Origin: Macrolepiota albuminosa
Taxonomy: Eukaryota > Basidiomycota > Agaricomycetes > Agaricales > Agaricaceae
Reading direction: 5' to 3'
Length of the DNA stretch: 64,000 nucleotides
Assembly: GCA_027475525.1 (NCBI GenBank)
Contig: JAMWFC010000090.1
Location: forward strand, 992,001-1,056,000
Numbering within the stretch: the stretch's first letter is position 1; the number at the start of each line of letters is the position of its first letter. The position numbers and the translations under genes are program-made. The notes beneath the pieces are model-generated. The model did no database searches and had not been told where the DNA came from. It saw nothing but the letters and a program-made list of their open reading frames with translations. Below, piece after piece: positions 46,625 to 56,382 of this stretch.

Positions 46625-49600
46625 ATGGACGGTATAATGTCATCTCACCACCCTCGCCTCGACAACTCTAAGTTTTATAATCACTCATGGTATTCAGACG
46701 TTATTCCTAACACTCATGACCTGTCTTCTCACTTTGACAGCACACCTGTGGCGGCAAGTTACTTAGATATTCTTTATGTATGCTCTGCTGACCTATTTAA
46801 GGCGCTTGCACGTGTGTTGTCTGAGGCAGAAAAAAATATTTCTCTTGCTAGCCATTCAGACGTATTCTCCATATTTCGAGATACTATAAATGATGTCCCT
46901 GTTTATTGTGTACCAAAAGATAAGGCACTCGAAGCCTTTTTCAAAGTTATTATGTCATATCGTGTACTCGACATATACACGCTTGTATGTGAGGATGAGA
47001 TGCGCCCTCCACGAACCTCGGGGCCAATGATGGAGAATAGCCATTCAGTAGGTTCATCTTCTATTATCTATTTCATTGTTTGAGTTTGTGTTTTAGCCGG
47101 TAAACCCTTTAAACTCACTCCCAAACCTTATCGGGAAATTCCATAAAAACCTCGTACAACATCTGAAAAAGATAAATGCCGAATCTAGAGGAGAACGACC
47201 GAGAGACCGTCCCACTCCCAAGTTTACGGGTCCTCGCATGAAGCTGTACTCCGAACTCACTTCTCGGGTCAGCAATAAGGGTGTTCAAAACACCATAATC
47301 AATCTTACCAGTGCGGCGTTACATCTAAGTTGCCTATTAAAGGTAACTTTAATTGATATCAGTTCGAATGTCCATTAAAGTTGCCTCAGGGTAACCTTTA
47401 TCTACCGTCTGATATCACGGCAATCGAAGATATCATCGTTGAGAATGTCCATTAAAGTTGCCTCAGGGTAACCTTTATCTACCGTCTGATATCACGGCAA
47501 TCGAAGATATCATCGTTGACGAGTATTTCCCTTCTCGACCTTATTATAATGGCTGCTCATTGTCTTTGTTGTGTATAGCGAAAGCAGATCTAGCGATCAA
47601 GACCAATTGAAATATCTCCATACTACGCATGGCGGTGCCATCGACGGTGCCGGTTCATATGGTTGCTCGACTATTATGCACAACTCCCTTTATCTGGCAT
47701 TACTCGTATCCCCCCTAATGTTACTTCTTCCTCGCAAATATGGTACACTAACCGGTAAAGACTCCCTGCTACAGGTAAATTGATATATATATTTTATTTT
47801 GTTTGAGCAGCTCTGATTGCTTTTCAAGCTTTGGAGGCATGTTGGTGGGCTGGAACGTCCACGTATCGTCGTCGAGGCGGATCGAGCATTGTGGAGAGTG
47901 TTGTTCTCGGCAGCTCAGGGTGGTGACCTGCTAACCAAGCTGTCATCTGCCTTGAATACCTTAACTGATCAAATCAACGAAGCGGCTCCTGCTTGGATTG
48001 AAATCGTATCTGTCCCTTCACCTTCTAAGAAGCCCCCGCCTGATGCTTCGCATGTTCCTTTGATTGCTGCATCGACCACTTCAACGAGCGACGAAGCCGA
48101 ACACGATGATGATGCAAGCCCGTTGTTTGGACCCGCTCCGTTCCCTGTTGGATTGGTTGACTTACCAGGACCCCTTATTCGCTCGGCAAGCCCGTCAGGT
48201 CACATAGATATTCCTCATCCAACCGTCGGTGACAAGCCTCATGGTAATGAGCAGTCTTCACCTACGCGACCTGAAAATTCAGACAACTCGACCATTTCTC
48301 CAGATTTAGGGGACCTTATGGACGTGTCACCTGATATCTCCAATAACGATGCTGAGGATACCCGTCTTGACCCGTCCCCTTGTACAGACGCACTCGACCG
48401 TGCATTGGAAGACCCCACGGGATCCGAAAACTATAACAAGTTAACCGATGTCCCTTCCTCTCCGAATACCGTCCATGCCTTGGATGACGCTATGGACGTG
48501 TCGCCCGTTATTTCGAATCGTGAAGTTGAGGATTCCCCCGAACCGGACCCCATGGACGTGGCACCCGACGTTTCGAATTGTGATATTGAGGATTCCCCTG
48601 CAGGTGCCCGTGAGCATACTAATTCCAATACGGCACCTGCTACTGGGGCATTTATTCCCAGGACAGACGTACCGGATGGAGAACAGGTGACACCCGTAGT
48701 TACCGGTATTGGTTCACTAACTTTAGACAACGCCTCCGAGACAGCAGTTAACGACGATTTGCCTACTTCCGACCCGGCGGTGACTGTCGGCTCCGCTAAG
48801 ACTTCGAAAGGAAAGCGGAGAAAGTCAGCGCGTATTGCGGCCAAAAACAAGCGACGTAATACGGCACCCTTGACACCTAGGAAGAGGAAACAAAACTACA
48901 CGAGTAAGGCTCATGTAGACTCTGATAGCGCTAGCGAGCCTCCCACGATGGACTCAGATAACGATAGCAATTCCTCCAACGACTCCGCTGAGGGAACGGC
49001 GGTTGCTTCACCCATTGAAAATGTTGAGACGGATCGGGGTTACATTGACCTGACCCTTGAGTCTACGGTGAGTTACTGTCTATGCGTTGATCAACTGGCT
49101 GTGATTCTGGGTTTAGGATGATGAGGATAGCCATACCGTCAAAGCTCCGAATCGTCTTGATCTCTCAGAACCATGGATTCTCCGCGAAGGGGACACCGTA
49201 CATATACCATTGTCTGGCGGCGATGGGATGTTTGAATACACACCAAGATTTCACGTGCGTATATATTCTATTCCGTTCTAGTAGCCTTCCGTTCACTGCT
49301 CTGTAGCTCGACAGGGACCTTGTTTGGTTTCGCAGATTGTATGCCGCATCTGTTGCCCATCGGGTTCGACCCTCATCTGTGAAGGTGATGACTCAAACCG
49401 AGTATCACTCTTCCTCTTCACTTGCTCTCTCCAAAACCTTAACGTCGCATTCTTGTATTCTTGTCATTGGGGACCAGCATATTGACCCAGGTTTCAATGC
49501 ACGCTCCTTATCAGACGTATGCGTCTTGGACAATGTTATCCAGGTGCATGGTACGCTCAAGCTCCTTTGTAACATTTTTATTATCTTTAATTTTAATTCC

Positions 49601-51589
49601 TTTTCCCACAGATTTCACCATATCTGGTACCGAGCGTTTAAAGCATGCGACACCTCGGGATCTTCTAAGGACGCTAGAATCTTCGTACCCAAGATCATTA
49701 AGTGCTTTGGATATCCCTGCCTCCCTAGAAACTTTCCCACGCCTCCCGTTCTCGAGCGACTCGGCTGTCTGGGGAAAAGTTCAAGGTCACGGGTACTGTA
49801 AAGTGGACGATTTTTATCCAATTTCCGATATGCGATGGAATCTTGCTTCCACCAGTGGCACCCACCATTACTGGCACATCAACGCCAATGGTTTTGCTAC
49901 GTTCGTCTTCATCGAGACTGGCGCAAAGTTGTGGTTCGTGGCGGCGCCCAAATCTGGAACGCCAATGGTTTTGCTACGTTCGTCTTCATCGAGACTGGCG
50001 CAAAGTTGTGGTTCGTGGCGGCGCCCAAATCTGGAAATTACGATGACTTCGGAGCATGGGACCTTTACATTAACGATTTCTACACCAGAAAGCCAAACGA
50101 TGAAAAGTGGGACGTCGAGCTCCTTGTTCTGCAGCCGGGTTCCATGCTGTTTGTCAACTGATTATTTCTTTTCCTTGTATTATTTACTGATAATGTATTA
50201 TTACAGCATCATGCGCCCGTGCTTGCCTCATGCCGTAGTTACTCCAATACCTACAATATGCCGTGGGGGTCATTTCTACAATACATTGACTCTCGCTGCC
50301 TCAATAATCGGCTTGTATCACCATTACATCGCTTCGACATCAATATCCAACACGGACCACGGTCCCGCATCAGACACGGTGCTGATGCGCCTCCTCACGT
50401 ATTTCGTCCTTGTTCTCGTCGATTCGGTGACGACCACGGTCCCGCATCAGACACGGTGCTGATGCGCCTCCTCACGTATTTCGTCCTTGTTCTCGTCGAT
50501 TCGGTGACCGATCACGGTACGTGAAGTCATCGTCACATCTGTTTATACCATTCACGTATGTGCAGATTACGACAATGGTCACGTTCCGAACACAAACTCA
50601 TGGGACGGCGTGCTGATACTTCTTCATTTATGCAACTATTTTGAATTGCATGATGCACTTGCGCCTTCGGACCATGCTTGGAACGGCGATCTTCGATCCT
50701 TTGAGGTGTCCGTAAAAAACCGGGTCCGCGCACGAAGGCTGATGTACTGGTTCTTCTCCAATCACGAACTCGAAAGCGAGTCCGATGGCAGTATCATAAC
50801 GGGTCTGCCTGCGCTTGAACACATATCGTCTCGGTTCCTGGCTATCCATGCTTGTGTACTTATGCACTACAAAAAAATCGCATGGCTGAATCATATACGC
50901 GGTTCCGACGCAGATACACCCCCGTCAACAACTTGTATCAATATCCAATCCGTCCTCCATGACGGACCTGCCTGGAAGGCGTACACCCTTGTCTGTCCGT
51001 GTCTTGGTGCTTCCGATGTCGATCCTGCTGAATTAACGTTTGCCTGGAGGGGCAGCCGATACATTATTTGCAAAGTTCCAACAGTTGACTTCCGTGAGTG
51101 TTTTCCGCATATAAGTTCTGACATTTTTTCATACTTCCTCAGCTTATCCGTACATCGATGGTTATGTTTGGCGGGATTCCACGATTGCACGCCAACTCGG
51201 CGTCACACTCACAAATTTCAATCCCCGACGCAAAGAAGACGCTGACTTGTCTTGCTGGGTCGAATTTTCTGTCGATGAATTAAAAACTTACAATGCCTGC
51301 CCCGAGGCCGGTTATATCAGTGACACCCCCCCCGAATCTCCCGTTCTCGCTCCTACAGATACGCCCCGTAGTCCCAGCCAAGCAAGTGTTATATCAGTGA
51401 CACCCCCCCCGAATCTCCCGTTCTCGCTCCTACAGATACGCCCCGTAGTCCCAGCCAAGCAAGTGATAAATTGAGTAGCTCAAGCAGTGAAGACGAATCA
51501 TCAGACAGGCCTGGTAAGTTGCTCAGTACAGGTGTCGATATTGTACTCATTCGCTTAATCTAGCTGCTAAGCGAATCCGACGGTCGTAG
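46625..51589 (+). CDS. JmjC-like domain protein, 12 exons
   Basis: Exons: 46625-47047, 47097-47342, 47390-47522, 47579-47774, 47829-49067, 49117-49254, 49307-49550, 49612-50148, 50207-50516, 50566-51093, 51143-51513, 51564-51589. Introns are 47-61 nt with GTRNGT-like donors; one acceptor (47826-47828) is AAG. With the four internal 77 bp duplications counted once, all phases agree and the product is 1360 aa. The start has a CACCATGG context. An acidic Ser/Pro-rich middle carries repeats of 'DAMDVSPVISN' and a basic KGKRRKSARIAAKNKRR patch. The JmjC-like core has HHYWHINANG, GAKLWFV, LQPGSM, LIMRPCLPHAV and ICRGGHFY. The usual HxD reads HIN, so Fe(II) binding is doubtful. The C-terminus AAKRIRRS looks like a nuclear signal. 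JmjC proteins are usually 2-oxoglutarate oxygenases; activity here is unproven. Confidence 0.85.
47366..47519. repeat. 77 bp tandem duplication (intron 2/exon 3)
   Basis: Positions 47366-47442 equal 47443-47519 exactly. It spans the intron 2 acceptor and most of exon 3. Counting it once gives the exon phase 2 end that exon 4 needs. Confidence 0.95.
49881..50036. repeat. 77 bp tandem duplication in JmjC core
   Basis: Positions 49881-49959 equal 49958-50036 at offset 77. It doubles the NANG...GAKLWFV core segment and shifts the frame. Counting it once restores the domain. Confidence 0.95.
50355..50508. repeat. 77 bp tandem duplication in exon 9
   Basis: Positions 50355-50431 equal 50432-50508 exactly. 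Counting it once brings exon 9 into phase with exon 10. Confidence 0.95.
51311..51465. repeat. 77 bp tandem duplication in exon 11
   Basis: Positions 51311-51388 equal 51388-51465 at offset 77. Counting it once lets exon 11 read into the Ser-rich tail and exon 12. Confidence 0.95.
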
Positions 51590-51782
51590 CGTTTGTTATT
51601 TGTTGTAGTTTATGTCGCCACCTTTTTTTAGTCCGTTTGTCCAATTATCGTGTATACCATCAAACAAGACGGTAACAACATCCAGTGTCTGAAACAAATA
51701 AGATTGGTAAATTGTTTACCGCGCAGAAGACGGTAAAAACGCTCGATCCAATATTTATGTCACGCTAGAGTAACCTGCTGTT

Positions 51783-51891
51783 GTAAGCTGCTCCAGCAGC
51801 GGTTTATGTAAGCTGACACTACAGCAACAGTTTATGTAAGCCGATGCTCCATCAGTAGGTTATGTAAGCTGATGCTCCAGCAGTCGTTTAC
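51783..51891. repeat. 28 bp minisatellite, four units
   Basis: Units start GTAAGCTG or GTAAGCCG at 51783, 51808, 51836 and 51864 (lengths 25, 28, 28, 28) and end 'ggtttat', 'agtttat', 'ggttat' or 'cgtttac'. It lies between the convergent ends of the JmjC-like gene and the Helitron helicase, so it may belong to the Helitron 3' region. I could not identify a CTRR end or terminal hairpin. Confidence 0.75.
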
Positions 51892-51917
51892 ATAATCTAC
51901 CACTTCCATTAACGTGA

Positions 51918-54900
51918 TCAATCTCTCCTGATGTATACAGCCAACGTGGCTGTCCTGGAATTGCACTTTGACATATCAATCAAGCTCATAGATTCACTTT
52001 CCTTTGTCATTTTATATCCAGTTGTCAATCCGTCATGATGCCAAGACTCGTTAGATGAAGATACGTAGCGGCTTGAAAAATGAGAGTTGCCAAAATATAT
52101 AACTCCTTTTAGTGTGTACTTACTCACCCTCGAAGAATCAACGGTCGTGATTTCAAGCCTCTTATCCACGTCGACTGATACACTTGATATATCGAAATAG
52201 ATAATCGGAGGGGCCATCAGAAACTGAGAAACCTTGATTAGTCGTCTCGCACATGAATCACACCTTGTGCTTGTATAGCACCAAAAGTCATCAACATGCT
52301 CACGAATGGATGGTCTTCCTGGCGTCAGTATGATCATTACTGATTTCGATTTCACTCTCCGACGGGCCGTGGCATGGTGAGCTGGACAGACCATAAACGA
52401 ATCAAGCACATCTGACACGTTGACAGATAGTTCGTTAATCAAAGAGTGTACAGACGTGTATTCACCAAACGGGAACTCTCTGTGATTCCTCTGAGACAGC
52501 TTGGTCCGAAGCCATTCCCTGGTCTCCTCAAGGGCCTCATGATCTCCCGGGGCGATACTATGGAAATCCTTCACTAGATGTTTGTTTAGACGCGGGCTCA
52601 ATGCACTAAGCTTTCGAGACCATTCTAGAGGATCTTCTCGCCATAAATTGTATATAATAGACAATACAGAATCGTATGCGCAACTGTTCAGCTTCCATGA
52701 ACAGGCAAAGGGGGGACAAGTACCTTGCAAAATAGACAGACTATCTGCGTGACTCAACCGTCGGCGTTTGCTTGGACCATGCTCAATGTCTTCCTGCATC
52801 TTCCGTTTTCCTGTGCTGCATGGATCCTTGTATACCTTGGCCCCTCTGGCAGGGATGAAAGTGTTTTTGGGCAATGGCCTTTCTTGTAGCGGCCTCTCTC
52901 TTGATATTATATGCCAATTGATATCTATGTACCCTGAATCATCAAATTGATCGTTTTTACCCCATCTCAGGGACGGATGCAAATGAGGAGGAAAGTATGT
53001 GTCACTTTTGCATTGTCTAAACGATGCTATCAAATTGGACCGTCTTGGAGCGTCATGGAAACCCTTTGGCAGCTTCCCTACATACCTCAGCCTCGTTATC
53101 TCATCCAGCAACTCTAAATCCCGGAACTCCTGACGTAGTGCGCCAGTTGCTTTTCCTTGAATGACGGTTCTGTCAAATCCACGTATTATAATAGTGCCGG
53201 CTGCAGTAGCGCTTCGGGACAGTGCTGTATAGTAAGCCTGATGGGATTGACATTTGAACAAGTCAACAGGATTAAAAGGCCTAGTCTTCCCTTGGCTAGC
53301 GTAATCGGTTATAGCATAGTTGACGAGTATTTCGATTTGTGATCGCGAAATTGTAATCTTTTGGTCGTTAGGTAGACTGCATTCAGTCGAAACAGTGCTT
53401 CTAGTTATTGGTACTACGTCTTCAGGAAGACCTTCTATTTGTACGTGATGCGGTGGATTCTTCAGTTTTACAAACAGCGTGTCTATCATACGTTGACCAA
53501 CAGAACCCGTACATGACTTCCATCCATATACGTAACCTTCTTGACCATTTGTGATACAGAGCTCGGTGGCAATGTTAGTCTTAATGATAATAGGTAAGTC
53601 GACGCATAGCGACAGTTTGCCTGCAACTTGACCAGATGTGGATGACGGAGGCTGCTCCCATAGAATATTCTGAATAGAGGAGTGTAGAGGAACTCTGTTT
53701 CTACCTGATGCTCCTCGACCTTTACCTTGGCATGTGCTCTCGTCACCCTTGTCAAGTACAGTATCTTCGCTAAAGAAATCTGTCAGCTCGAGTCCACTCT
53801 CCAGGGCAAATCTGCTACTTCCAACCACATTGACAGCATCTTTATCTATGTTGTGTGCTGTTATGATAGACACATTACGGAAGTCATCATTGAGAAGCGA
53901 GGAGTCTGAAAGATTGGAGACTCACCGAGACTCCAGGAACTGGATATCGTCTTTGGTGCATGCTCGATACCTCATGTTAGCGAGGGCCGTTCTAAAGGAT
54001 TTGTCGTCTGGACTTTGCATTGTCTGTCTCATATTCTGTCTCAATATGACTACTGTAGTAACCTGGTGCCAAACTGCTTTACCCAATGCAGCCTTTTGTT
54101 CGTTCAGATCTATAGATCGCATACCCACACTGCGACTGTACAGCGCTGCATTCTCACGGCCAGTTACTGGCGGCAGCTGAGCAAAATTGCCAGCAAACAC
54201 CATGTTCATACCACCAAAAGGGAGGTGCGACAGACCTGTAATCTGAGTAAGGCGCGCTGATATCTTGTACATATCCCTGCAAGACAACATGGACACTTCG
54301 TCAAAAAATACATATTGCACCCCGATAAGGCGTGACTTTACTTGAGCCAGTTGTGCCGGAGAGTCGCGTACCATATCATTAATTCCAAACAGATAATGGT
54401 AAGTCGATCCACCTAACAATGATGCTGCGGTGCCGGTAGGAGCAACCACTGCAAACCTATGAGATTCTCCACGGGCTGCAAAGTATTGGGACAGCGCCTT
54501 AAGCACCTGCGTTTTCCCGGTGCCCCCCATACCCCCCATATACATTCTCAACTGTTCGGGGTTAGAAGTGGCAGCGTGGTTAGCCACTATTCTAAATGCT
54601 CTGGTTTGTTCCTCATTGAGATTGAAACTGGTAGTAATTTCGGATATGGTGGGTTCCCATTTGATATTTAAATGTTTTTTCTCTAGGAAACTACGATCAC
54701 ATACTTCCACAATGCCCGGCTTGTTTTGTTCGTCCGATCTTCCAACGCGCTGTTCACGAACAGACGACATGTCTTTTTGCCTATCTTTTAGTATGGATGC
54801 ACGAGTTTCACTGACCTTATGTCTCCAGTAAGTACTGGGCATGTCTGACACAGAAGGTGAATGCTTTGTTGTAACAGGGGAGGTTTGGCCCATTACAGGC

Positions 54901-55522
54901 TTATCCCAATTCAGGCTCGTCATGGTGGAAGTCATAATAGCCATATCTCTCCGACGTTTTAGTTTGGTTTTGCCAAGCTCATTACTACAGTCAAGGTCTA
55001 TCCCGTAGTCCTCAGGTTGTCTGTTATCTTCGTCGTCCATATGATCCTTTTGTTCGATATCTCTGACATTGGAAACTGAATTGTCCATTCCTGGGAATGC
55101 CACACCGCCTCGCTTCAACTGTGCATAGAAATCGTCACGGGCATCCAAACACTCATACTTAATATTCATATTAGCCATAAGACACAGTTGCCTTTCGGTA
55201 AAATGATGGTTGTCGAATGCCGTGCTCCATAAATCATACTTGTTTTTTAAATCAGCACCTGAACGCCAAGGCTTGAATAAGGTAAGCATTGTGACGCAGT
55301 ATTCGTCTCTATCCCCTTTATCACGCCTTGGAAGAGTAGGACCAATGAAATTGGGCACGCGCTTCTGCCCTGGCAGATATACAAGGGTAGCATGGGAGTC
55401 CGACAAGGGATGATCGTCTGTAAAGTTGACGGTCAGCGTGTTGGCCGATTTAGACTTGCAACTTTCGTTCCCTCTACGAGTTGATTTTACTCATTCGCAT
55501 CTAGAAGCCCATTCGTACAATG
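51918..55522 (-). pseudogene. Helitron helicase (PIF1-like) with C-terminal USP-like domain
   Basis: One minus-strand frame runs from the LTR boundary at 55522 to the stop at 51918, interrupted only by TGA codons at 55493-55491 and 53924-53922. The start is the linker typical of fungal Helitron proteins (DHPLSDSHA, FIGPTLPRRDKGDRDEYC, MLTLFKPWRSG). The SF1 helicase follows: GGMGGTGKTQVL (about 54.52 kb), VFFDEVSML (about 54.30 kb), VFAGNFAQLPPV (usually GDF), YASQGKTRPFN and IIIRGFD. The last ~400 residues have a Cys box NSCAYDSVLSIIYNLW (about 52.68 kb), a Cys pair CDSCARR and a His box GVIYFGNSHFSSRYV (about 52.08 kb) then WHHDGL, the layout of ubiquitin-specific proteases. The HUH Rep half is missing, cut off by the Ty3 insertion. 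Helicase and peptidase residues look intact apart from the two stops. Confidence 0.88.
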
Positions 55523-56254
55523 TGTCAGGTTCCGCTGAATCGGGGGCTTTTCCGGGAAAGCGACGCCCTTACGATGCGGACTTGATCTACGAATACTCGG
55601 GTGTCTGGAACTCTGGGGCTAAGGACTCCGGGGTTCAAGACGAGGACAGGGGGTAATCCCGGGAGAGGGGACTAGAGTCCGGGGGTTTTGGGTGAGAGTG
55701 GCTGGGAGTTAGAGGGGGTCGAGTCGTGAACCGGAGGTTCTAAGACGAGACCAAGTTAGTAAGTTAAGAGTCGCGAAGTGCGTACCAAAGCTTAGAGCAC
55801 GCGAATACTAAGGCGTGCCAGTCGAAGCATACCAAACAAGGTGTACCAGTCAAACAAGAGGGCACGCAATATCCAAGTAACAGTTATGCAAAGTATGTAA
55901 TATCAAGACTCGCGAATACAACAGGGAACTATGCTATAAGTACTACGGGACCGGGTCTCGGGGTTCCGGGATGTCTGGGATGGGTTCCGGGGGTCATTGA
56001 GTAGCGGCAGGGGCTGCATACCGGGATTGCGCGTGTGGGGCGCGCGATCAATTGGCGCGGATGGAGCCGTGATGCGTGATGCGCGGTGGCCGGGGACGAG
56101 TTGCGTGATCCGATTGTTGATTGGGGCTGGTGGCGGCTGATGGCGGTCCTTGACGCACGTGATGGCGGGGCGTGTCCTGTGGGGTCAGAGGGAGGATCCC
56201 GGATGGTGTTCCGGGGGTGTCCCGGGGTGGGCCCGGAGGGGAGGGGTCGTGACA
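55523..56254 (-). mobile_element. 3' LTR of the young Ty3 element
   Basis: On the minus strand it runs from TGTCACGACCCCTCC to GGAACCTGACA. The left flank at 55518-55522 is CAATG, which should recur after the 5' LTR outside the window. It contains the 'gtgccagtc' repeat area also seen in the 28042 copy. Because the antisense gene starts only 128 bp inside the element, its promoter probably lies in or next to this LTR (inference). Confidence 0.92.
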
Positions 56255-56270
56255 TCACCCCCCCCCCAGC
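56255..56270 (-). promoter_or_regulatory. Polypurine tract of the young Ty3 element
   Basis: On the minus strand the sequence GCTGGGGGGGGGGTGA precedes the LTR start TGTCACG. It is the expected primer site for second-strand DNA and fixes the pol-strand orientation of the element. Confidence 0.8.
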
Positions 56271-56382
56271 GCCGAGACCCTCCGAGGCGCGCGTAGCCGG
56301 TGGTTCGGACCGGGGGTCAACCGTGGGATCCGGCACCTGACCTGCCACGTATCAAAAAAAATTTTTACCATCAAACTCAACC

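Noticed and set aside
49881..51465. 77 bp repeats as an exon-shuffling or CRISPR-like biological repeat system
   Set aside because: The repeated sequences are unrelated to one another, there are only two copies each, they break otherwise perfect frames, and the period is constant across all sequence types.
46625..51589. TET/JBP dioxygenase linked to a KDZ transposon
   Set aside because: Fungal TET/JBP genes are known to associate with KDZ elements, but the motifs here (GAKLWFV, LIMRP..PHAV, GGHFY) are JmjC-like and no KDZ transposase is visible.
51590..51917. Helitron 3' terminus (hairpin plus CTRR)
   Set aside because: I saw CTRR-like tetramers but no convincing stem-loop at the right distance, so I did not annotate an end.
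53870..53945. Short intron between the two helicase frames
   Set aside because: A GT...AG of only 20 nt exists but does not restore frame. The decayed copy reads through here continuously, so a single TGA is the better explanation.
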